This document shows, one piece after another, positions 44,193-51,407 of a stretch of 54,202 bases of DNA. The translations under genes were made by a program, and so were the position numbers. The notes under the pieces were generated by a model that was not told the DNA's origin, made no database searches, and saw nothing but the letters and a program-made list of their open reading frames with translations. The stretch's first letter is position 1; the number at the start of each line of letters is the position of its first letter. Source of the DNA: Flavobacteriia bacterium (GTDB lineage Bacteria > Bacteroidota > Bacteroidia > Flavobacteriales > Schleiferiaceae); contig JABXHW010000001.1 in assembly GCA_013373425.1 (NCBI GenBank), forward strand, positions 1 to 54,202, in the 5' to 3' direction.

Positions 44193-44738
44193 TTATCTGT
44201 TGGTGCGTGGTGACAAGATAACTTTCTGCAGTTGTTTTGTTTCAATATTGAACTTGAATATTCGAGGGACGCCCTCCTCATTGACTACAATTCTGAACTC
44301 GTGGTTCCAATCATCATTCAGTTCTTCCTGATACACGGCCTCAATCCATAAGAGATTGTCAGGTTGGTTATAAAACTCTTCCAACTGACCCGTAAGCATG
44401 TCGTAGAGGTAGATTCCACTGCCAACCACAACTGCATACCTGTTGTTATTTAGAATGATCGCACCTGTCGGGTTACCATAGATCCATCCGAACAATTGGT
44501 CATCCCCTTTTTCCCAATCATCTTGATGCGTGCAAGTCTCTTTGTTCTTCAAGTAGGTGTACTCGTAATGTGAGTAGATTTTGTACTTGTCGTTTTCGTA
44601 CAACCAAACCAGAGCTTTCTTCATGTTAGTCATCTGTTTCTGAACTATTTCATCCTCCTTAGTGATACTTTGCTTCATATCCTCAGGATGTGATTTCCAC
44701 AGCTTGACCAGTGCTTTCGTGATGTTGAGTTGCCACAT
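44193..44738 (-). CDS. hypothetical protein (181 aa)
   Basis: No family recognised. Soluble, with an N-terminal helical region rich in Lys/Glu (about 1-45), then alternating beta-like segments with many aromatic residues (YKIYSHYEYTYL, LFGWIYGNPTGAIILNNNRYAVVVGSGIYLYDMLTG) that suggest an immunity-protein-like or propeller-blade fold. It follows the membrane protein gene after 23 bp and precedes the propeller lipoprotein by 29 bp; the three may be co-transcribed. Confidence 0.6.
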   Translation of the reverse strand: MWQLNITKALVKLWKSHPEDMKQSITKEDEIVQKQMTNMKKALVWLYENDKYKIYSHYEYTYLKNKETCTHQDDWEKGDDQLFGWIYGNPTGAIILNNNRYAVVVGSGIYLYDMLTGQLEEFYNQPDNLLWIEAVYQEELNDDWNHEFRIVVNEEGVPRIFKFNIETKQLQKVILSPRTNR

Positions 44739-44761
44739 ATTCTAGTTTCTACTTTACCCTC

Positions 44762-45202
44762 TTATCTGTTCTGAAACCAGATTATTTCTCGATGGTAGTC
44801 CAATTCTTCGTTGTAGTAGTCCATTTTCATATTGTCGTGATCATACTGAATACTCCAGTCGTTGATTGAGACTTTTAAAAATGCTACCAAGACTAAGTAG
44901 ATACCAAAGACGATGGCGACAATTTGGGATGCTATTTTCGGTTTGCCTCGGAGTTTATCGATGCCGCGAGAAGCTAAGAAGCTGATGATTGCCCAAAACA
45001 AAAGGTTGGCTATCAGCCCTTTTAAGTAGAGAATTCCAGACAGTGAAGAGACCCATGTAGTGTCGGTTCTATAAATAAAGGGAAACCCGTAATACTCCGG
45101 ACCTGGATCTCCTGTGGGATAAACGGGGAGGTATTCAAAAGCAATAGGTTCTCCGAATACGAACCCAAAGGCGAAAAGAAGTAGGATGATTGCTTTTTTC
45201 AT
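44762..45202 (-). CDS. small membrane protein (146 aa)
   Basis: No family recognised. It has a signal-like first helix (about 3-17, IILLLFAFGFVFG), an exposed Pro/Tyr-rich segment (about 20-50), two TM helices (about 55-80 and 90-110, SQIVAIVFGIYLVLVAFL) and a charged C-terminal tail. It starts the small minus-strand group of 45202-44193 and lies after the degenerate palindrome at 45405-45520. Confidence 0.6.
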   Translation of the reverse strand: MKKAIILLLFAFGFVFGEPIAFEYLPVYPTGDPGPEYYGFPFIYRTDTTWVSSLSGILYLKGLIANLLFWAIISFLASRGIDKLRGKPKIASQIVAIVFGIYLVLVAFLKVSINDWSIQYDHDNMKMDYYNEELDYHREIIWFQNR

Positions 45203-45363
45203 GTTTTGAAGTGACTCTGTGTACTATCCAATCTTGAAAACCAGCCTGCAACATAAAGGGTCAAGAGAGTGGGCGAGTAGCACGAAATGGTAGAGAAAGA
45301 TACTAAAGTAAATGTTCTAAGTGGCTCCATGATTGAGCGGCGCTCTACAGTCTACATAACACA

Positions 45364-45389
45364 AAAGCCCGACGAAATGCCTGGGCTTT
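45364..45389. terminator. weak hairpin, possible terminator
   Basis: AAAGCCC / GGGCTTT, 7-bp stem with a 12-nt loop. On the minus strand it is followed by TTTTGTG, a short T-run. It would end transcripts that read through the gene ending at 45527. Confidence 0.35.
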
Positions 45390-45404
45390 GAGAATGAGCT
45401 GCCG

Positions 45405-45520
45405 TATATTGGTTTGGGTAAGGCTTGTGGCGGTTTCGAAGTCCTGTAGGTGCGGGATCCACTGAAATCAAAGCTGGCAGCCGTTCACTCGCCATAAGCT
45501 ATATGCGCTCTTACCTGCTG
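45405..45520 (-). repeat. degenerate attC-like palindrome (copy A)
   Basis: GGCTTGTGGCGGTTTCGAAG (45422-45441) differs at one base from 54092-54111, and 45474-45506 matches 54160-54193 almost entirely, so this is a sister of the window-end palindrome. The stem GGCTTGTGGCG / CGCCATAAGC is kept, but the end boxes (ACAAC / GTTGT) are lost. It abuts the stop of the gene ending at 45527. Confidence 0.65.
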
Positions 45521-45526
45521 GCTTTT

Positions 45527-46111
45527 TTATTTCTTTTCAATTCGTCCATTATCTAAAATACGATACTCGACTTTCCCTGTTGTCATTTTCATGCTTCCTT
45601 CAATAATGTCCGTTTCGTCTTCATTAAAGTCCCATCGTTTTACGGTGTCAAGGACAGTAATCGTTCGGTCAGCATTAAAAGTCAGATGTTCTATAGCTGA
45701 ATATCCCATGTCTTGACCGCTCTTATAGTAAAAACCTGTCGAGTCAATTTTATTTCCTTCTAAATCATAGGTAGTCAAAAAGGGTACAATTCCCCAATCA
45801 CCAATTGAGCAGTCAATAATTCCAATTGTCTTGTCGTCCTGATAGTAGATATCCAAGGGGTGGCTCGTCCAAGTATGTTTATATTTTTCGAAAGCGCTTT
45901 TGTCAAAGTTCTTTGAGGTCTCTGGAAGTTGTCCAAGTGGATTAGCTTCTAAGGGAAGAGGAATTTGGTCGAGTGTGGAAATGTAATTTTCAAAGTCCGA
46001 GCTTGTCTGTTCAGTTGTTTTACTTGATCTGGTTGACTTCTCCTTTTTCGTCGAGCTGTCACAACTCCACAAAACGGAAAGTAAAATTGATAATACGATT
46101 AGTTGTTTCAT
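45527..46111 (-). CDS. hypothetical lipoprotein in cassette 4 (194 aa)
   Basis: Lipoprotein signal with lipobox LWSC (Cys about 17), a Ser/Thr/Lys-rich spacer (about 18-40) and a beta-rich body (DIYYQDDKTIGIIDCSIGDWGIVPFLTTYD, then TVLDTVKRWDFNED) with no named domain. Its start is 24 bp from the core of one palindrome (B) and its stop is next to a degenerate one (A), the arrangement of a single-gene cassette. Low G+C by eye. Two further Cys-containing segments are not obviously functional. Confidence 0.65.
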   Translation of the reverse strand: MKQLIVLSILLSVLWSCDSSTKKEKSTRSSKTTEQTSSDFENYISTLDQIPLPLEANPLGQLPETSKNFDKSAFEKYKHTWTSHPLDIYYQDDKTIGIIDCSIGDWGIVPFLTTYDLEGNKIDSTGFYYKSGQDMGYSAIEHLTFNADRTITVLDTVKRWDFNEDETDIIEGSMKMTTGKVEYRILDNGRIEKK

Positions 46112-46132
46112 TGTCGTTTTTGCGGCTTGCAG

Positions 46133-46190
46133 GTAACGTTTTGGCTATGCGCAGTGTCCTGATGGGCATTGCGTATTGCCATTGTTGTGG
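46133..46190 (-). repeat. attC-like palindrome B
   Basis: End boxes AAC (46135-46137) and GTT (46184-46186), spacer GTTTT opposite ATT, then a 17-bp imperfect stem GGCTATGCGCAGTGTCC / GGGCATTGCGTATTGCC with wobble-type differences. It follows the stop codon of the 46198-46605 gene by 8 bp and precedes the start of the next ORF by 21 bp. Confidence 0.7.
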
Positions 46191-46197
46191 TATCGTT

Positions 46198-46605
46198 TTA
46201 TTTTTCTTTTACATGTTTCATCCAAACCCATAATTCTTGATATCTCGGATCAGCCATGGTTGGATGATCATTTTCTCTTGCAATTAGACCTAGAACACTG
46301 TCCTGTGTAACATCCAATAAATACAGACGACCTGAAGTAGGAATACCTCTGCTTGGATAACTCACAATAGTTGAAAGTGAAGTGTCCAGCGTAAATTTCA
46401 TGTATTCGTCTTGATAGATCGTATCCGTAATTCCATGAATGTGCGTCCACTCGGGATGGAAATAATGTACAAGTTCTACTGCTTTTTCATTATCTCTTTT
46501 TCTTTCATGCAATTCGCTACCTAAAAATCCGATGATACCACCGAGAATAGACCCAATAATGATAACTCCGATAAACCAATTATTCTTAAAAGCCTTTACT
46601 ATCAT
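46198..46605 (-). CDS. hypothetical membrane-anchored protein in cassette 3 (135 aa)
   Basis: No family recognised. An N-terminal TM helix (about 10-29, WFIGVIIIGSILGGIIGFLG) is followed by a polar domain: ERKRDNEKAVELVHYFHPEWTHIHGITDTIYQDEYMKFTL, then LYLLDVTQDSVLGLIARENDHP. It is a single small ORF between palindromes C (18 bp upstream of its start) and B (8 bp after its stop), as in an integron gene cassette. Confidence 0.6.
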   Translation of the reverse strand: MIVKAFKNNWFIGVIIIGSILGGIIGFLGSELHERKRDNEKAVELVHYFHPEWTHIHGITDTIYQDEYMKFTLDTSLSTIVSYPSRGIPTSGRLYLLDVTQDSVLGLIARENDHPTMADPRYQELWVWMKHVKEK

Positions 46606-46622
46606 TTAGTAGTTCTTTAAAT

Positions 46623-46750
46623 GCACAACGGTTTGTGCATGAGCAGTAGCTGTTTTTATAACATTTACTATTCAGATAGCAAGATACTTACTCAAATGCA
46701 AAAGCGATTCAAGAATAACTCAAACCGCTATTGCTTATACACTTTGCTGT
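46623..46750 (-). repeat. attC-like palindrome C
   Basis: GCACAAC (46623-46629), spacer GGTTT, arm GTGCATGAGCAGTAGC (46635-46650) pairing with GCTATTGCTTATACAC (46727-46742), spacer TTT, then GCTGT (46746-46750), a one-base-decayed end box. All three arm differences are transitions and keep G-U pairing in a folded strand. The last codons and stop of the hydrolase gene lie inside the element. Confidence 0.6.
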
Positions 46751-47531
46751 ATATCGTATATTTCAACCAGTCATAAACGTAATTAGCAACTTCTTCCCAT
46801 CCATCTTCTCCTGCAATGAAATGATCACGGCCTTCAAAGATTTTGTGTTCTCTTACACTGTCTTCATCTTTGTATCGCTTGAAGTTGGTCTTGTTCAAAG
46901 AAGCTGGAGTGATGTGGTCCTCTTTTCCAGAGACAAAGAGCATCGGTGCATGCGGCTTTTTGAAGTCAATCTTACCTGCTTTCTTCAGTGTCTCTCTTGG
47001 GATATTTCTACTCTCCGGCACCACCAATTCATCAAAGATCTTATCGGATGCTTCTCTCGACAAGGTGTTCGTAAATGCATAGTGGAACCACTTTTTAGTT
47101 GGATAAAACACCGAGTTGCCTTTGAAAGGATTCAGTACACCCAGGTTGGATTTGGCAAAGCTTGGCTTTAAGGTAATGACGCCTTTTGGTGGCGCACTGC
47201 TAATGACTACCGCAGCTTCGGCCAATTCCTTCTCAACTAACTTCTGCGCGACCAATGCTCCCATAGAGTGCCCGATAAGGATAGGCTTTTCGGGTAAGGT
47301 GGCGATAAAGGCTTCCATTTTGTTCAACACATCCGTAAGGTTGACATGTCCTAAACGATTTGGTGTATTGTTTCTTAGCTCTGAAGGAGTTCCTTCATGT
47401 CCAGGATTTGCCGGTGCATAGGTGGTGTACCCTTTTTCCTGAAAGAATGCTTCCCACTCCTTCCAACTTTCATTGGTCATAAAAAGTCCGTGGATAAATA
47501 GAATAGTTTTGGATTCGATTGAGTTTTTCAT
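46728..47531 (-). CDS. alpha/beta hydrolase in cassette 2
   Basis: 267 aa. Fold markers: FIHGLFMTNESWKEW (oxyanion loop, about 13-27), IGHSMGALVAQ (nucleophile elbow, Ser about 88), MLFVSGKEDHITP (acid Asp about 211) and EGRDHFIAGE (catalytic His about 239). Related to the alpha/beta hydrolases of the lysophospholipase/esterase type; substrate unknown. It is preceded by a Crp/Fnr-type gene on the same strand (72-bp gap) with which it shares the cassette. Its stop codon falls inside palindrome C. Confidence 0.88.
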   Translation of the reverse strand: MKNSIESKTILFIHGLFMTNESWKEWEAFFQEKGYTTYAPANPGHEGTPSELRNNTPNRLGHVNLTDVLNKMEAFIATLPEKPILIGHSMGALVAQKLVEKELAEAAVVISSAPPKGVITLKPSFAKSNLGVLNPFKGNSVFYPTKKWFHYAFTNTLSREASDKIFDELVVPESRNIPRETLKKAGKIDFKKPHAPMLFVSGKEDHITPASLNKTNFKRYKDEDSVREHKIFEGRDHFIAGEDGWEEVANYVYDWLKYTIYSKVYKQ

Positions 47532-47603
47532 TTGCTTGTTTTTGAATTACAAGACAAAACTCAGCAGCATGATAGAGGATTTCCTTAACCCAGGTTAAAA
47601 TCG

Positions 47604-48194
47604 CTATCTCCTTGCGATTCTTTTTCTTATTCTACTTAAGGATGGGCCTTGAATGCCCAGATAAGAGGAGATGTGATACAAAGGAACATTATCATTGAGT
47701 TCAGGATGTGTTTCTATAAGTTCCAAGTAACGCTCTTCGGGAGATTTCAATAAGAAGCTTTCCGTTCTCTCAATTACAATGTTTGCTGCCATCTCTGCAG
47801 TTAATCGTCCAAAGCGTTCCCATTCGTGTGATTGTTTATAAAGCTTTTGGAGGTCGAAAATGTTAATACAAACAATGTGGGCGTCAGTTAATGCTTCAGT
47901 ATAATATTCGCAAGGAATCTGTCTTACTAAGCTTTTATAGGCTGTTACTAATCCATTTTGAGAAAAGAAGAATATATTTCTTTCTTCCCCAGATTTATAA
48001 TCAATGATGTAAGATCGAAAAATACCGCCAATGATGAATCCAAGCTCTTTGCACACATTCCTATAATCATTGAATAATTCTCCCTTCTTGAAGGACTTTT
48101 CGTGCCAGAAGTTTGAAGATAAATCAAATGCTTCTTCTGACATACCAGCGAAATCTTTAAAGGCGACTTTTAGTTTTTCAGTATTCGTCGTCAT
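47604..48194 (-). CDS. Crp/Fnr-family transcriptional regulator in cassette 2
   Basis: 196 aa with an N-terminal cyclic-nucleotide-binding-like domain (about 20-120; ELGFIIGGIFRSYIIDYKSGEERNIFFFSQNGLVTAYKSL) and a short C-terminal helix-turn-helix (about 150-196; YLELIETHPELNDNVPLYHISSYLGIQGPSLSRIRKRIA). There is no sign of FNR-type Cys. Start at 48194, 12 bp after palindrome D. Likely controls itself or the hydrolase downstream. Confidence 0.88.
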   Translation of the reverse strand: MTTNTEKLKVAFKDFAGMSEEAFDLSSNFWHEKSFKKGELFNDYRNVCKELGFIIGGIFRSYIIDYKSGEERNIFFFSQNGLVTAYKSLVRQIPCEYYTEALTDAHIVCINIFDLQKLYKQSHEWERFGRLTAEMAANIVIERTESFLLKSPEERYLELIETHPELNDNVPLYHISSYLGIQGPSLSRIRKRIARR

Positions 48195-48206
48195 TGGTAA
48201 TGATAT

Positions 48207-48270
48207 ACAACGTTCCGTGTATGGTGCCGTAGCATCCCGCAGGGTGCTATGCACTATACACATTGTTGTG
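48207..48270 (-). repeat. attC-like palindrome D
   Basis: End boxes ACAAC (48207-48211) and GTTGTG (48265-48270), asymmetric spacers GTTCC / ATT, then GTGTATGGTGC / GCACTATACAC with a bulge, and AGCATCC / GGGTGCT around a CGCA loop. This is the most complete copy. It ends the defence cassette and stands 12 bp before the Crp-type gene. Confidence 0.75.
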
Positions 48271-48300
48271 TTTTCGTACTTTATTTTTCTTCTGTCTGTT

Positions 48301-48388
48301 AGCGTTGGCAAAGACATACTCTTTTGCAATTTTTGGTTGCAGCGTTGGCTGGTGTGAATTGCAAATGTGTATGGCTTTAAGCGTTGGC
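48301..48388. repeat. structured CGTTGGC element, copy E
   Basis: Three AGCGTTGGC words (48301, 48341, 48380) in one hairpin: AAAG-a-CATAC-TCTT-TTGCAATT pairs with AATTGCAA-ATGT-GTATG-g-CTTT, with the middle AGCGTTGGC in the loop. Related to copy F1 at 53972-54058 with compensatory changes in the stem. It lies between the OLD-like gene stop and palindrome D. Confidence 0.75.
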
Positions 48389-48389
48389 A

Positions 48390-50069
48390 TTATTTCGTTT
48401 TAATCTCTAATATCAAATCAAATACATTTTTGAAGTGTTTGAATTCATGGTCTGGAAATCCATTACAGTCTTGTTCCAAAAGTCTTTTTACTTGATTTTT
48501 CGTAACGATTGAATCCAATCCCTTGAATGAACTTAAAACGTATTGATTCAATAAGTTTTTACTAAAGTAATCCTCAACATTAAAATTCAGTCCGCCTCTA
48601 TACCATTGGCGAGTTGGATAAATTGAAATCCATATTTCACCTTTTTTACGGTATTTATTGAAATTACCATTGTTATAAGCATTGGCATTTGTGCGATTGA
48701 ATATTTTATTAACAGCACCCCAACCTGATCGGTCGCTATCGAAAAATGCAATTATATGTTGACCTACCTTTGGTGTAAACTTTTCAGTTAACAATTTAAC
48801 TCCTTCAGCTCCACCACAAGGCAAATATTCAAACTCAAGGTTGGCGTACCTTGGTTCAGAAAGTTTCAATACTTCCAAAGCTTTTTTTAGGAAAACTTCA
48901 TCTGTCTTTCCTTCTACTAGTAGAATATCATTTTGAGAATTCAGAAAAATATTTTGCTCTTGATAACTCCAAATACCTTTGGTCAACTCATAAACAATTT
49001 TCTGCTTTTCCATTGCTTCTACTTGGGCATCATTATTTGCCTTTTTTGAAAGCATTGTAATGTGTTTCAAATCGAAATTATGGGTAAGAGTAGGCGAGTG
49101 AGTTGTAATTACATTCTCTCTGTTTGAATAAGCTTTTAGTAGTTTTTCAATCTGTCCTTTGTTGGAAAGATGAATATGACTGTCTGGTTCGTCAAGAAGT
49201 ATCAAAGAATTTTCGTCTCCAATTACTTCCAAAATCAACATAATGAGCAGAAGCTTCTTTTCGCCTTCGCTAAGACTTTCAGCTTTTAATCCTGTATTGT
49301 AGTCGATTTCAATTTTGGTGATTACTTTATCTTCTTTTGGCATAAATGCCGCAGCAAGATATTTGAACAAGTCTATTTCATTAATAAAATTGAGTTTTTG
49401 CTTAAACTCCTCTAAAGTCATTTGAACCGAAGCATCCTTGTTCGGATTCAAAGTATTCACCATATTGGTTACAGGGTTATTTGACCAAGTTGCTAAAGTT
49501 GGAATACTAAAATCAAATTTGATGTAATTTATCGTCTGAATGCCTAAAGTGTCTTGGCAAAACTTTCTTATGTCTTCAAATGCCTCAAAATCATAGAAAT
49601 GAAGTGTTACGAGAGCAATGTTCCAATAATACTTATTGATATAAATTAGCTCTGAATCAGGAATTGATGCACCCTTTAATGCTTTTGTATACTCATCATA
49701 AAACGGTTTATAATAAGTTTCCCATAATCTGCTTTCTTCACCGCTGTATGAGCTTATCAGCTGGTTTGGTAAATGTTCAGGTCTTAAACCTGCAATTGCA
49801 CCATTGACTTTTGTTTCATAACTACCATTCTCAAATTTTACTTCAATCTTGTAAGTGTCTTTGGTGTATGAAAACTCATAGTTGAAACTTGGATTGTATT
49901 TAGTATCAAACAAGCCTGCAAAAACACTACTTATGGCTTCTAAAATATTACTCTTCCCACTTCCATTGTTGCCAATCAAAACCGTAATACCTTCTTTATT
50001 TGAAAAATCTATTTCAAAATCTTCCAAATTCTTAAAACGTGTATTGATTTTTAGCTTTTCGAGTCTCAT
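48390..50069 (-). CDS. OLD-like ABC ATPase with C-terminal TOPRIM nuclease
   Basis: 559 aa. The ATPase part has Walker A GNNGSGKS (33-40), the ABC signature LSEGEKK (about 264-270), Walker B LILLDEPDSH (about 283-292) and the His switch TTHSP (about 320). The TOPRIM part has LLVEGKTDE (catalytic Glu about 384) and FFDSDRSG (DxD, about 440-447). All motifs look intact. The layout matches OLD-family nucleases (as in Gabija GajA) and AAA-15 proteins. Its ATG overlaps the specificity-gene stop by 4 bp, so it belongs to the RM operon. Likely role: DNA-end or nick processing nuclease in phage defence. No UvrD-like partner is present. Confidence 0.88.
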   Translation of the reverse strand: MRLEKLKINTRFKNLEDFEIDFSNKEGITVLIGNNGSGKSNILEAISSVFAGLFDTKYNPSFNYEFSYTKDTYKIEVKFENGSYETKVNGAIAGLRPEHLPNQLISSYSGEESRLWETYYKPFYDEYTKALKGASIPDSELIYINKYYWNIALVTLHFYDFEAFEDIRKFCQDTLGIQTINYIKFDFSIPTLATWSNNPVTNMVNTLNPNKDASVQMTLEEFKQKLNFINEIDLFKYLAAAFMPKEDKVITKIEIDYNTGLKAESLSEGEKKLLLIMLILEVIGDENSLILLDEPDSHIHLSNKGQIEKLLKAYSNRENVITTHSPTLTHNFDLKHITMLSKKANNDAQVEAMEKQKIVYELTKGIWSYQEQNIFLNSQNDILLVEGKTDEVFLKKALEVLKLSEPRYANLEFEYLPCGGAEGVKLLTEKFTPKVGQHIIAFFDSDRSGWGAVNKIFNRTNANAYNNGNFNKYRKKGEIWISIYPTRQWYRGGLNFNVEDYFSKNLLNQYVLSSFKGLDSIVTKNQVKRLLEQDCNGFPDHEFKHFKNVFDLILEIKTK

Positions 50070-51403
50070 ATTGAAAGAACCGCATTTTGAACATTAGTAA
50101 TGGCATTGATTTTCTGTTCTTCAGATTGGGCAAGTAATGAATTTTGTTTTTCCTTCATCAATAATGCCTCGTTCGCTATCTTTTTTTGTGTTTCAATATC
50201 TGGAATAGGGAAAACAAACTCTTTTAATTCTTGGGCATTGACATTTGCTTGTCCCAATACTTGCCTACTAATAAGGTCAATCTGCACACGTCCTATTGGT
50301 GAATTAAAAAGGAAGTTTATGTAATCGACATCTAATTTCAGATTATTTAATTTCAATCTTATTAGATAAGATGCAAATGTGTATTCTTCATCTTCTTTGA
50401 ATACTGCTGTTTTACCCACAAGTTCTTTACTATTTGTTCTATTAAAAAGAAGATCTCCCTTTTCTAATAGATATTTCTTCTTTTCATTCTTTGAAAGTGT
50501 AATATATTTTAAGTCACTAATGTCTAATTCAGAATTATTGATATTATTCATTCTTAACATTGGTGTTCCAACAGGTTCTGGTGATGCTTTTGACGATAAA
50601 CCATACTGGGATTCGATAATGTATCGACTAATCGGGTGTAGAGGGTATTTAGCATTCTGTAAACCATCAATTGATGAAAGATTAAATAAGTAATCTACTG
50701 ACCATCTATCAATTGTTGAAAACTGAGTAAATGACAAACCTGATTTTCGTTCTTTTATGGTTAGGTTAATTCCCAACTCTTTTAAAAGAAATGCATCTAT
50801 TTCAAAACCAATCTGATTTGATTCTTTGGCAAATTCTTTTGATTTTCTGCTTTCAGAATAATATTTGTCTAGTATTTTTTGTTGAACATCAATTGGTGGC
50901 AAAGGAATATCCAATGACTTTAAGATATCAATAGTCAAATTTTGCCTTACTGAACCTGTGGTGCTTGCATTAATTACTTTGTTAAAACGCTCCGTTTTAA
51001 AAAGCTTAAAAAGGAAATCGGGTATTAAGGTTTCTTTGCAACTAAACACTACATAGGCAGGACTTATGTATTCATTTGCGTGTTCTTCAGTTCGTAAACC
51101 AATACTTCCTACGTTTACACGGTATGGATTGTAAGCCAACCAACCTTGTTCCATCGTTTTGTAGGATTGGTTGATGTTTGCTCCCTTTTCTTTGTAGGCA
51201 TCAAAAATTCCTATTTTGTTGCTTACACCCAAAATGCCGAATTCTTCATCAGGATAGTCAGCCAATTTTACTTTGTGGCTTTCTTCTTGAATGTGCATTC
51301 CCAATTTTACAATGGGATATTTTGATTGAATTTTCTCAAACGAATAGCGTTTTACATCCCATAACACAACATCACTGAAAGGGATTGTTTTAAACCATTT
51401 CAT
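50066..51403 (-). CDS. type I-like restriction specificity subunit HsdS
   Basis: 445 aa with two target-recognition domains. TRD1 (about 1-190) ends in GSVRQNLTIDILKSLDIPLPPIDVQQKILDKYY. Then comes a helical linker (about 190-225). TRD2 (about 230-400) ends RQVLGQANVNAQELKEFVFPIPDIETQKKI. A distal helix follows. Each half recognises part of a bipartite DNA target. The start at 51403 (KWFKTIPFSD) sits 4 bp after the methylase stop; the longer ORF would overlap it by 56 bp. It overlaps the next gene by ATGA. Confidence 0.92.
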   Translation of the reverse strand: MKWFKTIPFSDVVLWDVKRYSFEKIQSKYPIVKLGMHIQEESHKVKLADYPDEEFGILGVSNKIGIFDAYKEKGANINQSYKTMEQGWLAYNPYRVNVGSIGLRTEEHANEYISPAYVVFSCKETLIPDFLFKLFKTERFNKVINASTTGSVRQNLTIDILKSLDIPLPPIDVQQKILDKYYSESRKSKEFAKESNQIGFEIDAFLLKELGINLTIKERKSGLSFTQFSTIDRWSVDYLFNLSSIDGLQNAKYPLHPISRYIIESQYGLSSKASPEPVGTPMLRMNNINNSELDISDLKYITLSKNEKKKYLLEKGDLLFNRTNSKELVGKTAVFKEDEEYTFASYLIRLKLNNLKLDVDYINFLFNSPIGRVQIDLISRQVLGQANVNAQELKEFVFPIPDIETQKKIANEALLMKEKQNSLLAQSEEQKINAITNVQNAVLSI

Positions 51404-51407
51404 TGAG

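Noticed and set aside
48301-48388. Three AGCGTTGGC words at 39-40-bp spacing, CRISPR-like at first sight
   Set aside because: The repeat is only 9 nt, the spacers base-pair with one another, and no cas gene is present; it is a hairpin element.
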